A stretch of DNA of 64,000 bases from Pseudorasbora parva (taxonomy: Eukaryota; Chordata; Actinopteri; Cypriniformes; Gobionidae), in NCBI RefSeq assembly GCF_024679245.1, contig NC_090176.1, positions 45,403,086 to 45,467,085 on the forward strand. Reading direction: 5' to 3'. Of the stretch, positions 27,832-40,702 are shown piece after piece. Under the pieces are notes generated by a model, which was not told where the DNA came from, did no database searches, and saw nothing but the letters and a program-made list of their open reading frames with translations. Each line of letters begins with the position of its first letter. Within the stretch, counting starts at the first letter, position 1. Made by a program: the position numbers and the translations under genes.

Positions 27832-28899
27832 TAACTGCTCTCTCACACTCCCTGGCCTCCTGTGGGACTGCATCTGTGCCAGTCGCTTTCCAGACCCTGA
27901 TAAATCAGGGCCTATATTTCCTTCTACATGTGGCGACAGTAGTGGGAGGTGTAAACTTGCCTGTGATTCACAGCAGAGCCCAGAGGCACACTGAACACAG
28001 GAAAAAAATCACACAGTTACCTCTCCGTTAGGGATGTTAAATTATAATTAGAATATTCGTGGAATGTAAAATAAAAATCCACATTTGAAAAAACTTTTTT
28101 ATTTTTATTTTATCAGTGGGGCATGAGATACGATGATGATGATGTAAAGGCCTGGGTATACGTTACTTTCTGCGCAGTTGAGCACATGAGCCTTTCAAAG
28201 TATACTCCTTCTATGTGTCTAGATCTAGATCTAGTAGACTTTGTCTAGTAGACGTTTGCGCAGACTGCATTTTTGTCGCGTTTTAATGGTTTTTTAAGCA
28301 TATCTAATTGAACACACTATATATAATATAGAATAAAGAAATATAGAAGCTCAATGTGGAGAAGATCTTGGCTACGTCAAAACCGTAACACACAGAACAC
28401 ATTTTCTTCGCTGTTTTCTCATTTTTTAAAATGGAAACATGCACTAGATGGATCTTATTGTGCACGATTCATCAGTGTTCCAAAGAGAAAAAAAACTGTT
28501 TGTCTTTGTGATTGTTCATTGAAACATGCTGTGCTTCTTAAGTGACTTTCCTTTTCGGATGATGTCACAAATCCTTCATACTTTTCAACCCCTCCAATCT
28601 TACATTCTGATATGTAATTCCCAAGTTCTAAAAAGGTATCTAGAAGACTCACACTTCTATCGGTATTCAATTGGTCGACAAACAGATAAGGATATTATGG
28701 CACCTTACGTATCTGTGACTTTTTAAAAGACCTTATCATTGCTTATTACATGGTTCTCTGGAATACTTGATTCTGATTGGCGTTTTGATCAATGGTGGTA
28801 TTCTGTGGTCAAATGTGTTTGTATAGTGACAATAAACTGAATCATTGACCTGTGTTAGTCTCTTGTATCTGTCTTCAGTCCCTTTCTTTTGCATCTGTT
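27832..28899. other. slc4a3: slc4a3 intron segment
   Basis: No gene recognised. 28215-28252 has short repeated CTAGATCTAGATCTAGTAGAC units. The end (28877-28899) is pyrimidine-rich and leads into the duplicated target of the LINE. Confidence 0.4.
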
Positions 28900-28924
28900 A
28901 TCCTCCCTTAAGCTATTATGAGGA

Positions 28925-30103
<1,179 letters not shown>

Positions 30104-30218
30104 AGAGAGAACCAAGTGGAACAGTGAGGTTACTGGGAGAAGAGGTAAAGAAGGTGCATGCAGATGATTCGCCGTGGCGACCCCTGAACGGAACAGCCGA
30201 AAGAAGAAGATCATCCCT

Positions 30219-30337
<119 letters not shown>

Positions 30338-30340
30338 CAG

Positions 30341-30588
30341 ATCACCGACACACCTTCCACCACACCCACCACCCCCTGTCCACCCACCTCCCCCCTCAAC
30401 GTTTTCGCAAAAGGGTTCTCAGTATGGACCGCAGACGAAAGAAGAAGAGGAAGAAAAAGAAGACGTCCATGCCCCCGTCAGATGTCACGCCCACTATTCA
30501 TGAGGTGGATGAGGAGGAGGCGGAGTCTGAGACGGAGGGCCAGTGCCAAGCAGCGACGCCTACTGAGCCATCCGAAGAGCTGCCACAG
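30341..30588 (+). CDS. slc4a3: slc4a3 exon, His-rich and Lys-rich segment
   Basis: 248 bp, from GCACAG (phase 1) to CCACAG|GTAACG (phase 0). It encodes [19 protein letters not shown], the His-rich block of AE2/AE3. It is followed by a basic stretch ([18 protein letters not shown]) and [19 protein letters not shown]. The KKKTS.PPSD..P.I order fits AE3 better than AE2, which lacks so long a Lys run; this is the main reason for choosing slc4a3. A longer open frame enters this exon from the LINE through both microsatellites, but it is not the gene. Confidence 0.93.
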
Positions 30589-30627
30589 GTAACGTGAAGT
30601 TACAGTACCATTACTTTTGTGGGATAA

Positions 30628-31819
30628 AGGGGGGGGTGAAATGCTGTTTCAGGCATACTGAGCTTTTTACACTGTTAAAGACTTGGATTCCCATCCTAAA
30701 CATAGACAAAGTTTCAAAAACTAATGTTGGAAGTTTGATAGAGTATTTCTGTGTCAAAAATACTCCTTACGATTTCTCACAAGTTTCGGAGAGTTTTTTT
30801 CGAGTAGGGCTCGGCTTGACGTTAATGAGAGCGGAAGGTGCTTGTATGGGCTGTACGGGCTCTTCTCCCGGTAATGTGCGCGTTCGCGTGCGCGTGACTA
30901 GAGCGAGAGAGGAAATGCACGCCCATAAACACTCCGCGCCGCGCTCCACTTTATTCCTACGGGTGACATCAAGCGACTTCAACGCTTCAGCACAGCATTC
31001 CGGGAAGGCAGCGCTGCATTTGAATCGATTTGAACACAGAAATGACCGGAAGCTTCACAACATCGCTTCAGTCGCGTCGCAAAGTGGATTTCCACGGTCA
31101 CTGCTGTCATAGGACTTCACCAAATCATACCATACCATATCAGTGTGTTTTTGACAGAGCGGTCCCAGCGATAAAGGTTCGGTCCTGCTTTGAAAGCAGC
31201 CGGTGAGTAAAACTGCTTCAAATGTCTGTGCTGTTGGCTATCGTCGCGTGAGTAAACATCAGTAAACGACATGATCGCGTGCTTCGTCATTCAAATGCGC
31301 TAACGGTTACTCCATTGTTGTTCGATGCATAACGATACACTAGTCTGACGTGCAAAACCGTTTTGCTTGCTACTGCTAAGGTTTAGTCACATACAATAGT
31401 CCATAAACCGAATCATGTCCTCATAAACTGCGAGTAAACACACACAAATGTTGACAGTCCACTAAATACAGTACATACCACAGAGACGGACGTCCTGCTG
31501 TTGCTGTTTCTCCTGTTCAATTTATTTCAGCCTCAGATTTGATTCTGGATCATATATCTATTAGCTGAGATCGATAGCCATGGGTTTCTCCACGCTTGAG
31601 GACGTCACCGCTTTGTTCGCGCTCGTCATTCTTTAGCTCCGCCCACACGATACGCCTCCAGGCGCTCGTTTTTTTCCGGAAAGACTCGGTACAGCCCATA
31701 TTTCTTTTATAAATATAATAAAACTAAAGACTTTTTGGAGATATGAAGGATGCAATACTACTCTATAGGTACTCAAGATTGACATGAGATTGACTGAAAC
31801 TGAGTGTTTCACCCCCCCT
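30628..31819. mobile_element. Kolobok-like non-autonomous element, copy 2
   Basis: Starts AGGGGGGGGTGAAATGCTG and ends GTTTCACCCCCCCT. TTAA follows on the right (31820-31823), while the left flank reads ATAA, a one-base change. Nearly the whole sequence aligns with 15445-16626 in the same orientation. It lies 39 bp after the donor of the preceding exon. No transposase. Confidence 0.75.
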
Positions 31820-31823
31820 TTAA

Positions 31824-33175
31824 AGTATGTATACATGATTCTTAGTACTTATACCTGGATGACCTGAGTGGTATACTGTATGAAACAATGCAATGCACTA
31901 GATCTTCCCTTTTTAGTGTGAAATATGAAATGGAAATAATGTCTCTTTCTTGACCCCTGCGATTGGACCATCAGAAGTTGACATTTTTTAAAGGGGTCAA
32001 CAATTTTTTTTTTTTTTTTTGGTAATCGATTAATTTGTTGATTAGTTCTGTGATTAATCAAAAACAAATTGGCTAATATTAAAAACAATATATATATATA
32101 TTTTTTCTTCTTTAAAAAAATAAAATAAATTCTAATTACACATTCTTGCCGATTCTTGTCATCCAAACTAATTTGAAGGCATCATCCAAACTAATTTGAA
32201 GGCAATTAAAACAAAAAGTTAATGTATCTACAAAGGCTATATGCTATAAAAAGTATGTGGAAAAAGGTGGTTAAAATTAAATTTAAAAAAAAATGCTTTA
32301 TTATGTAGTATTTTAGTCTTGTTCCAGTCCAAATATCAAAAATGTCTTAAATAAAAATAATTTTTATTTCTTTAAAAAATAATGTATGGACTAAAGTTAG
32401 ATAAGTCCATACATACCATTCTCATCTTCGTGCATCCCATAACTCAGTCTGACGCACTCACTGCTCACCTAGCCTGCTTCACTATGAGGATGGTAAATGG
32501 ACTGCATTTATATAGCGCTTTCAAAAGACCTTATGGCCATCCAAAGTGCTTTACATATTGCCTCACATTCACCCATTTATACACTGACGGCGGCGTCTTC
32601 AATGCAAGGCGCCATCCATCTCGTCAGGAGCAGTTGGGGTTAGGTGTCTTGCTCATGGACACCTCGACAGGTGGAGCCGGGGATTGAACCACCAACATTT
32701 CGGTTTAAAGACAATCTACATGAACCACTGAGCCACAGCCGCCTGATGACTAACAGAAACAAGATTTTTTTTTTCTGGCAGATTCTTTCCCATTAGCAGA
32801 TCACTTAAATCTGCTTAATTAAAATCAAAATCACTTAATTAAAAATATTATAAAAAAAAACAAAAGCATAGGCTAAATGTATAAATGTTTAAACTTACAT
32901 TTAATATATACAAGAAACATGTTGTATATGTTTGTATACGTTAGTCAGAATTATTGCACTTTTTAGCAGAATGCAAAAATAACCACCCGGACAGCGCTCA
33001 CCAAATTAAGTAAACGACATACATATATTATAATGAGGTCATGTGACAACAACGTAGAGTACTTTTGCTTGAAGAGTTTTTCAGTGCAATCAGTTGCACA
33101 CACTGTTACAAAGTACTATGCTGTATACATATGATATGTTGGGATAAATGTGTGAGAGATGCTGTGATCCTACAG
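31824..33175. other. slc4a3: slc4a3 intron
   Basis: No gene. 31990-32110 is T-rich with ATCGATTAAT-type phrases, probably the end of a decayed hAT repeat. At 32161-32203 a unit beginning CATCCAAACTAATTTGAAGG is present twice in tandem. The SINE at 32490-32743 lies here. The intron ends GATCCTACAG. Confidence 0.45.
32490..32743 (-). mobile_element. tRNA-derived SINE
   Basis: On the minus strand the element begins GGCGGCTGTGGCTCAGTGG, whose TGGCTCAGTGG fits the RNA polymerase III A box. About 40 bases on it has GGTTCAATCCC, close to the B-box consensus. The other end, AAAGCGCTATATAAATGCAG on the minus strand, resembles the L2/CR1-type LINE tails borrowed by fish SINEs. About 254 bp. An intact A and B box spacing makes a SINE much more likely than a functional tRNA; no cloverleaf with a paired acceptor stem is seen. 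Confidence 0.75.
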
Positions 33176-33351
33176 CTCAGTTTGGGAAGTGAGGAAGACC
33201 TGGCGGCAGACCTCTCTCTCACCGGCTTTCATATGGAGAACGAGAGACCCCCGAGCAGTGAGGAGACCCCACCCACCCCCGCCGGAATGGAGGAGCAGCA
33301 GGAAGCACAAGAACGACCAGATGGAGAAGAAAAGGAAGAGATTTCCAACAG
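33176..33351 (+). CDS. slc4a3: slc4a3 exon, Glu/Pro-rich segment
   Basis: 176 bp, entered in phase 0 after CCTACAG and left in phase 2 at AACAG|GTATTT. It encodes LSLGSEEDLAADLSLTGFH and then a Glu/Pro/Gln-rich stretch ending EEISN(R). The SLGSEED start corresponds to the SIGSDED-like block of mammalian AE3 at the same place. The alternative AG five bases further on (CTCAG) would give a stop after three codons, so it is excluded. This part is expected to be disordered. Confidence 0.88.
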
Positions 33352-34530
33352 GTATTTCAATGATAAATGAGGATAGACCTAAAGAACAGAGAACACTTAT
33401 GAGTCGTTTAAAAAAATAGTTGAAATGCAGTCATCATTTACTCACCCTCCTGCCATTCCACACTCGTTTGAGATGTGCAACCATCAATTTTATTCAAAGC
33501 TATGTCAGAAATAATCATTGTGAGAAATCAATTGCATGCATATTATTTAGATCAGAGCTTCATATGCAGAAAAATGCCCAATACATTCAAAACATTAATG
33601 CAAATTCACTCCATTTGAATGCAGTTACTTTTAAACGGGCCTTCAATGGAAAGTGCATCATGCAACTTTTATCATACAATGTGATACTCTGAAAATGAGA
33701 GGACTGCTTGAGAGTGAGCTGGAAAGGTTGTATTTTATTGCCCTCTGCTGGCTAACCGGCTTCTTGCAGCATATATATGCATATTTGGTTGAGGAAATAC
33801 AAATAAAACATCATTAGGCATGTATTTATAGCATGGCCTGCCTTATTTCATTATTTTTTATCATCATTGCTTTGAATAATGAACCTTTTGATTGTACATT
33901 TGTCAGAACCTCTGACTTTAATTACATAAATCAAAATGCTCCAACATGATGCACACTGGTGCTTTAGTGAGTTTAATCGAACTTGGGTCATTTTGTGATG
34001 GATATTAAAAAAATGTTGTACTCATTTCATTTGGTGTATAATTTATGAACAACACACTGACTGGGATATATGGCCAGCATTAAGTCATTACAGATTTAGT
34101 GGCGCTTTTGTTTGTTTGCTTTTTTGTTAAATTGACATATTAATCATGCTGCAGTTCATTCTCAGTTTGACACATTTATAGTTGATGATACAGCTGTTGA
34201 TGCAGCTTTGATTTTTAAACTGTGTAATGACTGTATTTACCCTTAAATCTAAAGCTAGATTCAAGGAATGACAAACATCAACCAAATATTTTTCTTTAGT
34301 TTTAGTTTTAATTAATTGTAATTCTTTTAGGCATTTATGTTGAATGGTTTACCCATGGGCGAACAGATGGGCCAAAGTGGATTTGCTATTTAAACAATTA
34401 ACGTGGCACTGGATGTGAAAATTATAACTAGAAAAAAACACTTACGTCGCGCTTGCCGCCACATTACTCCGTGTGTATGATAGGGCCCTTAGTTTTTAAG
34501 GCAGTGTTAAAATGTAGATGTCTTTTACAG
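33352..34530. other. slc4a3: slc4a3 intron
   Basis: No gene or complete mobile element recognised. Ends TCTTTTACAG. Confidence 0.5.
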
Positions 34531-34751
34531 GTTTAGTCCTTCTCCAGAACCTTCTGGTATGACAACACGAGGCTGGTTTCGCAGGAAGCCCGTCCACCGG
34601 CTGGCTGGAGCCCAGCGAACCAGCTACGACCTACGAGAACGCATCTGCATAGGCAGCATGACAGCCATGGAGACTGCGGTCTACCAGAAAGTACCTACAG
34701 ACGAAGCAGAGGCGCAGATGCTTGCCAGCGCTGACCTGGATGACATGAAAA
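34531..34751 (+). CDS. slc4a3: slc4a3 exon with the YDLRERI...PTDEAEAQ block
   Basis: 221 bp, entered in phase 2 (AG+G gives Arg) and left in phase 1 (A|GTAAGC). It encodes FSPSPEPSGMTTRGWFRRK, then TSYDLRERICIGSMTAME and VPTDEAEAQMLASADLDDMK(S). The SYDLRER and VPTDEAEAQMLASADLDDMKS strings are strongly conserved AE3/AE2 landmarks, with AEAQML and DLDDMKS closest to AE3. In mammals the exon before the cardiac promoter ends at this same MKS, which helps to place the internal start further downstream. Confidence 0.95.
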
Positions 34752-35142
34752 GTAAGCAAAGTAAAAGATGATAAAGAACATCTCAATTTTACCTGCGATT
34801 AGTTTTTGACATTTCTACAAATATCAGATATTATCACTAGAATATTTTGTATAGGCTACACATTTTCATATTTATTCATAATTTTCTTTTTCTTTTTTCA
34901 AATAAATAAATTAGTGGTCACTATTTTGTACCTGTCCTCAGAATCAGTATAATTAAATATAAACAATAAATCATGATTTGTATACACATTATCTTTATTT
35001 CTCATTTGTCCATTCAGAATTTGCAGGATGCAAATTAATTCCTATCACAAAATCGGGCCCATCAAAATTGCATTTTCTTTTTGCATTTATTATTATTATT
35101 ATTTTTTTTACACGTCTTTAAGTAAAAATAAGATATATTTAA

Positions 35143-35345
35143 AGGGATAGTTCACTTTAAAATGAAAATTCTGTCATCCTTTACTCACCGTCAAGTTGTT
35201 TCAAACCTGTATGAATTTCTTTCTTCAGCTGAACACAAAGGGAAGATTTTTTGAAGAATGTCAGTAACATAACAGTTAACTGGAGCCACTGACTTCCATA
35301 GTATTTTTTTTCCTACTATGGAAATCAATGGCTCCAGTTAACTGG
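35143..35345. repeat. Truncated MITE of the GGATAGTTCACCC type
   Basis: Begins AAAGGGATAGTTCAC and includes TTTACTCACCGTCAAGTTG and TCAGCTGAACACAAAGGG. It matches the left half of the 12101-13677 element. The right half is absent; the middle arms AACTGGAGCCA..GACTTCCATAG / CTATGGAAATC..TGGCTCCAGTT form a local hairpin. Confidence 0.7.
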
Positions 35346-35432
35346 TGGATCCCTCATCCACTCGTGATTAATTGGAATGTTATTTTTTATTATTTGCCCG
35401 CCCGATCGGTGGATATAACCACATGGTTTTTA

Positions 35433-35485
<53 letters not shown>

Positions 35486-35890
35486 GTTTTTATACCGTAC
35501 AAACTGTACATTCTCTCCCCCTACACTGCCCCTTCCCCTAAACCTACCCATCACATGAAACATTCTGCATCTTTACATTTTCAAAAAACCTAATTTAGTA
35601 TGTTTATGAATCCATATACATTGTGGGGACCTCTGGCTGGCCCCCACAGTGTAGGAGGTATCAGGTTTTACTATCCATATGGGGACATTTGGTCGCCACA
35701 ATGTAATATAAACAAACACACATACAAACACACATTCTGCATTTTTACTTTCTCAAAAAAAAAAAACCCTCATCCAGTTGATGTATAAGCCTTTTGAAAA
35801 GTGGGGATCGCTGACTGGTCCCCACAATGTAGATCTCAGGTTTTACTATCCTTTTGGGCACATTTGGTCCCCACAATGTAATATAAACAA

Positions 35891-36074
<184 letters not shown>

Positions 36075-37779
36075 TAAACACATAGCCCCGGGATGTTGGG
36101 CTTTACGAGCCCTGGCCCGTAATGATACATGTCTGAGCCTGATCCTGAATAGCAGCACAATAAACCAACAACACCCTTTAACAAAGGATTCTCCAGCCTG
36201 TGACAGCAAGCATAGTTATGTTCAGTTAGACACGTACACAAAATCAAAATATATCAAACAATCTGTAACATATAAATGCATTGCTATCACATGTAAAAAA
36301 ATGTTTTTACTCACATTAGTGTGTTGCTTCATTCATTCATGTAATCTCATTCTGTCTGAAATCCAGTGTTACGGACTCCGTGGTGAAATGAAGGAACGAA
36401 CACGCAACATCTTCTCCACGTGATCTAGATATTCATTAAAAATAAAGTTCTTCCATGCGTTCATAATATCGGAATCCGAATGAAGCTTATGTGGCATGTT
36501 TACTGCTTAGAAGTTTGATCCGGTTTAGCTCACATAGGCCTATGTTATTTATCTATAACATGTCATGCACAAATCGGTGGTAGATGCTACGGAATCAGGC
36601 GTTGGTCTTCTTTGGTTAAGGCTGCTTAATTATAAATACAACTGATACAAATTCAGATAAAGTATACACACTCTCAAAACAAGTCTTAATATCATATGCA
36701 GTTCTTCTTCTTAAGTAAACTTGCTTTGTTGTTAGGATTTTTTGACAATTTAAAAATGAGCCAAACATTCCAAACTTTCTTTTTTTTCAGTCCTGTAACC
36801 TTTTGTCCCATCTCTCAAGAATCAGTGCACTTGCTGATTTAAGTTTTCAGCATGTGTAGCCATGAAGATTAAAATAAGGATTAAAGCAGACATCTTGCAT
36901 GTTGTTGCGGTCGTTCGATCTTAATTGAAATCAGTGCAGTAACTCAAACAAAATTAGATAGGCGTGTTTGATTTCATGTGTCATTGAAGCCACACCAACG
37001 ACCGAGTCACAGGCCGGTGGTTTAACTTGCTCTTGACAAGCCAAAACCCGTAGTCCCTCCAAATGCTCATTAAAACCTCACTCTAGAGGAGGGGAGTGAT
37101 GACAGGGAGTGTTTGTATAGCGGACTTAGAGGTTCGCATTGGCAAGCTTTCTGGTAAGTTTTGGGGCGCTGGAGTATTCGTGTCCATACTCATAAATGTG
37201 TTTTGGTGGAAAGCAAAGGAGCAGGATCATTGGCTGGCCATGGTCAGCACTTGGCCTGTCCTCTCCTCCCTTTCCCGCGGTTGTAAACAAGACTTCGAGA
37301 TGTTCAGATGTGGTCAGGGTCACTGGATCTACGCCATGCACCAGAGTGCTTCCCGTTGTTTTTACATTAATGATTATCCTTAATAAAGTAAGCTCAACTG
37401 ATTACAGGGTATGACAGTCCAAGAATACTACTACTCCTTAAAAACCCGTGCACAAGTGTAATTGGCACTTTCCACAAATAGAATGTCCCATTAGTTCTTC
37501 TTTTTAAGTATTATAAAGATGAATCCCATGTTTTGTTTTGTTTTTTTGGTTGGGAGAAATGTTAAATAAACTGTTATTTAAGATAAAATCAGCATAAAAT
37601 GAAGACTAGGTAAAAAATGTCTTTTGATACATTCTAAAAAAATGCTGGGTTGTTTTTGGGTGAAATATGGACAAACCCAGCTGTTGGTTTAAGTTTTCTC
37701 AGCATTTTTCAACCCATTTATCAAAGTTATTTTAAGAAAAAAAAAGAAAGTTCTTCAATAGCTAATAACCCCCCAAAAA

Positions 37780-37792
37780 TTTGACCTAGCTA

Positions 37793-37890
<98 letters not shown>

Positions 37891-37905
37891 TAACTAGGTC
37901 AAATA
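37780..37905. repeat. (TA)n array inside an inverted repeat
   Basis: TTTGACCTAGCTAGCATA on the left and TATGCTAACTAGGTCAAA on the right are near complements that flank about 93 bp of TA. The whole could extrude as a cruciform. Possibly a MITE whose centre turned into a microsatellite. Confidence 0.85.
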
Positions 37906-38449
37906 TTTAGTTTGACCTGTGGACTGTGGATCAGTCTATCAGGTTACTCTTTTAAAAAACTATATTTGGCATCCTATTTGTGGAACGTGCAAATTAATAT
38001 TATATTTCATTACAGTGTTTTTGTCTCTGGGAACTTCACCGAAGTGTTTGTGAGGATGTCTGAAGATGTGCTGCACATAGCTATGTTTTCTTAGAAGCAG
38101 CATTGTAAAGTTCTTCCTGACGCGAGGGAAGTCTTTGGGGTTAATTGGGCTCCCATGCTCCTGTTGGCCTCCCAGCTGTTCCTCTGTGTGTCATGTGGTG
38201 ATTTTTCAAGCTATGGGAATGGCTAGACACACTCTCTTTTATTGAGCCAGATGATTTTCACAAAGCCTAAGTTTAGTGCATTGTTCATCTTAAATATAAA
38301 GTTCTATCCAAGTTTTTCTTATGGTGGTGCTTACCCTGTGCATGATGTTGCGTGGTGAATGAAATGTTCTTGTGATTTTCAGCTATCTTGCTATATGAAA
38401 TGTACTGAATTTATCACTTTTAACTAATATACTGTATATTAGTGCTGTC

Positions 38450-38866
38450 TTCTTCTTCTTTTGTCTTTCGGCTGTTCCCTTCAGGGGTCACCACAGCGAA
38501 TCATCTGCCTCCATCCAGTCCTATCCTCTGTATCATCTTCTCTCAGACCGACTACCTTCATGTCCTCCTTCACTATATCCATAAACCTCCTCTTTGGTCT
38601 TCCTCTCGACCTCCTGCCTGGCAGCTCTAACCTCAGCATCCTTTTTCCGATATATTCACTCTCCCTCCTCTGAACATGTCCAAACCATCTCAACCTTGCC
38701 TTTCTAACTTCGTCTCCAAAACATCTCACATGTGCTGTTCCTCTGATGTACTCATTCCTGATCCTATCCATCCTCATCACTCCCAAAGAGAACCTCAACA
38801 TCTTCAGCTTTGTTACCTCTAGCTCTTTCTCCTGTCTTTTCCTCAGTGTAACTGTCTCCAAACCAT
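38450..38866 (-). mobile_element. 3' fragment of the RTE-like LINE
   Basis: Bounded by a perfect 13-bp duplication, TATTAGTGCTGTC, at 38437-38449 and 38867-38879. On the minus strand it reads LEVTKLKMLRFSLGVMRMD, RGTAHVRCFGDEVRKARLRW, FGHVQRR, LPGRRSRGRPKRRFMDIV and RQMIRCGDP, ending with GAACAGCCGAAAGACAAAAG and an AGAAGAAGA tail. The same 3' sequence ends the copy at 28915-30209, so both belong to one family. This copy holds the C-terminal part which the other lacks. Strongly 5'-truncated, 417 bp. Confidence 0.85.
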
Positions 38867-39248
38867 TATTAGTGCTGTCAATCGATAAAACAAATTATCT
38901 AATGTTTTTTCTGTAATATATCACAATTAATCGTGATTAAAAACATAGGAGTTTTTAATATAGTCCATTTTTTATAATTTCATACTAATTAATGTAGAAA
39001 CAACTTAAAGACAGCATATTTTAGATATTTGTTTAATGGCATCTTTTTTATGAATGAAGTATGAATGGCCTCATTTGTATCACTAATACTAATACTGATA
39101 CTTATGTCTCTAATCATAAGCATTTACCTTTACAGTACAACTGAAAGCCACCAATTTTCAACATTTATTATGCTTCACACACAAAAAAACTACTTTTAAT
39201 TTAAGTAACCTTAAAACAATCTTTGCATAAACACTTCATACAGAAATA

Positions 39249-39451
39249 AACGTCTCGGTTACGTATGTAACCCTAGTTCCCTGAGGGAACGAGACGCTGC
39301 GTCGAAACGCTGTGAGAACGCCTCTGTTTAAATGCGTCGTGAAGCGCCTGTAGAACCATTCCATCGGAAAAAAGATCGATCGTCGGCGTGATGACGTCAT
39401 CGACCGGAAGCTATAAAACGTCCGTGAAAACAAACAGGAACTAACTTCTGA
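39249..39451. repeat. DIRS terminal repeat, 3' end of element
   Basis: The inverted repeat shared with the other end covers 39296-39451 (for example GCGTCGAAACGCTGTGAGAA and GGAAGCTATAAAACGTCCGT). The outer 47 bases, 39249-39295, are unique to this end and are themselves partly palindromic (CCCTAGTTCCCTGAGGGAAC). TATAAAA at about 39412-39418 lies within the repeat. Confidence 0.9.
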
Positions 39452-39499
39452 TAAAGCCTGAAGTAAGTGATCACGGACACGCCGGGAGTATGGCAAAGC

Positions 39500-39598
39500 G
39501 ACGCAGCGTCTCGTTCCCTCAGGGAACTAGGGTTACATACGTAACCGAGACGTTCCCTTTCGGGGAACTCGAGCTGCGTCGAAACGCTGTGAGAACGC
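39500..39598. repeat. DIRS internal complementary region
   Basis: 39500-39554 is the exact complement of the outer 3' end (39249-39303), and 39553-39598 is the complement of the outermost 5' end (about 44574-44619). They meet at CGAGACGTTCCC, where the two ends overlap by two or three bases. In the DIRS model this region templates joining of the two ends into a circle. Confidence 0.92.
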
Positions 39599-39658
39599 TT
39601 ATACCCACATCGCCATAGGACCAAGTGTCTCGTATGTGTGAAGCCGAAGCGCACACGG

Positions 39659-40702
39659 TTACGAGAGTACCTGTGCCCCTACAGTAGATGCCAGGTCTAG
39701 TTCGTAGAACCTGACAAAGGTAGAAGGAGACGACCAACCGGCCGCGTTACAGATATCATGGAGGGAAGCCCCCGACAAAAGTGCTTTAGAAGCAGCCATA
39801 CCCCTGGTTGAGTGCGCCCGGACAGCCAGTGGAGACGGCTGCCCGGTAGCTTCATAAGCAAGTGAGATGGCCTCGACCACCCACTTGCTCATCCTCTGCT
39901 TGGATACTGGGGCCCCCTTCTTAGGGGGTCCAAAGCAAACAAACAATTGTTCAGTTTTTCTCCACAGGGCAGCTCTGTGGACATAAGTATCCAGTGCCCT
40001 CACAGGACACAGCAGATTTAATCTTTCCTGGTCTGACGTCATAAATGGAGGAGGACAGAAGGCTTGTAGAGTGATGGGGCCCCGTGGGCTCGTAGGAACC
40101 TTGGGGACATAACCCGGCCTGGGATGCAGAAATGCTTTCACCATCCCTGGCGCAAACTCTAGACATGAGGGCTCTACCGACAGAGACTGAATATCTCCTA
40201 TCCTTTTAAGAGATGATATGGCCAAAAGGAAGATGGTTTTTAGAGTGAGGAACTTATCCGAAACCTCCTCCAGAGGTTCGAACGGAGGTCCGGACAAGCC
40301 CCTCAAAACAATGGCCAAGTCCCATGCCGGGACCCTCGAGTGCATAACTGGCCTCAACCTTAATGTGCCACGAAGGAAGCGTGTAATTAGAGGGTGTCTT
40401 CCCAAAGACACTCCACTGCAAGGGACGTGGACAGCACCCAAGGCCGCCACGTACACCTTAAGTGTGGAGGGGGTCAACCCTGCAGAGAACCTCTCCTGCA
40501 GGAACTCCAGCACTGTACCAACCGGGCAGTTAACTGGATCCCACTGGCGTTCTCTGCACCATGCTGAGAAAAGTCTCCATTTCAAAGCGTACAGCTTCCT
40601 TGTGGACGGAGCTCTGGAGTGTAGGATGGTCTCTACGACCTCGGCCGAGAGACCCTCCTCTATGAGCCTAGCCCCCTCAGAGGCCAGGCCCACAGTTTCC
40701 AC
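39659..40702 (-). CDS. DIRS tyrosine recombinase
   Basis: 347 residues. Tyrosine recombinase that is thought to insert the circular DNA copy of a DIRS element into the genome. The N-terminal part has a SAM-like core-binding layout (APSTRKLYALKWRLFSAWC, residues 31-49). The catalytic set is visible: R167 in SLKRIGD, H297 and R300 in RAHSTRG, W323 in AGWSS, and Y333 in RFYELD. This is the full R-(K)-H-R-H/W-Y set. The ORF overlaps the end of the RT ORF by 43 bp in a different frame, the usual DIRS arrangement. The first Met is at 40702; a later start is possible because the first 30 residues carry no known motif. No stop or frameshift. Confidence 0.93.
   Translation of the reverse strand: METVGLASEGARLIEEGLSAEVVETILHSRAPSTRKLYALKWRLFSAWCRERQWDPVNCPVGTVLEFLQERFSAGLTPSTLKVYVAALGAVHVPCSGVSLGRHPLITRFLRGTLRLRPVMHSRVPAWDLAIVLRGLSGPPFEPLEEVSDKFLTLKTIFLLAISSLKRIGDIQSLSVEPSCLEFAPGMVKAFLHPRPGYVPKVPTSPRGPITLQAFCPPPFMTSDQERLNLLCPVRALDTYVHRAALWRKTEQLFVCFGPPKKGAPVSKQRMSKWVVEAISLAYEATGQPSPLAVRAHSTRGMAASKALLSGASLHDICNAAGWSSPSTFVRFYELDLASTVGAQVLS

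Noticed and set aside
32490..32743. A functional tRNA gene on the minus strand
   Set aside because: A and B boxes are present but no acceptor-stem pairing or 3' terminator is seen, and a LINE-type tail follows; SINE is the better call.
33176..33180. Alternative acceptor five bases into the 33176 exon (CTCAG)
   Set aside because: Its use would give a stop after three codons.
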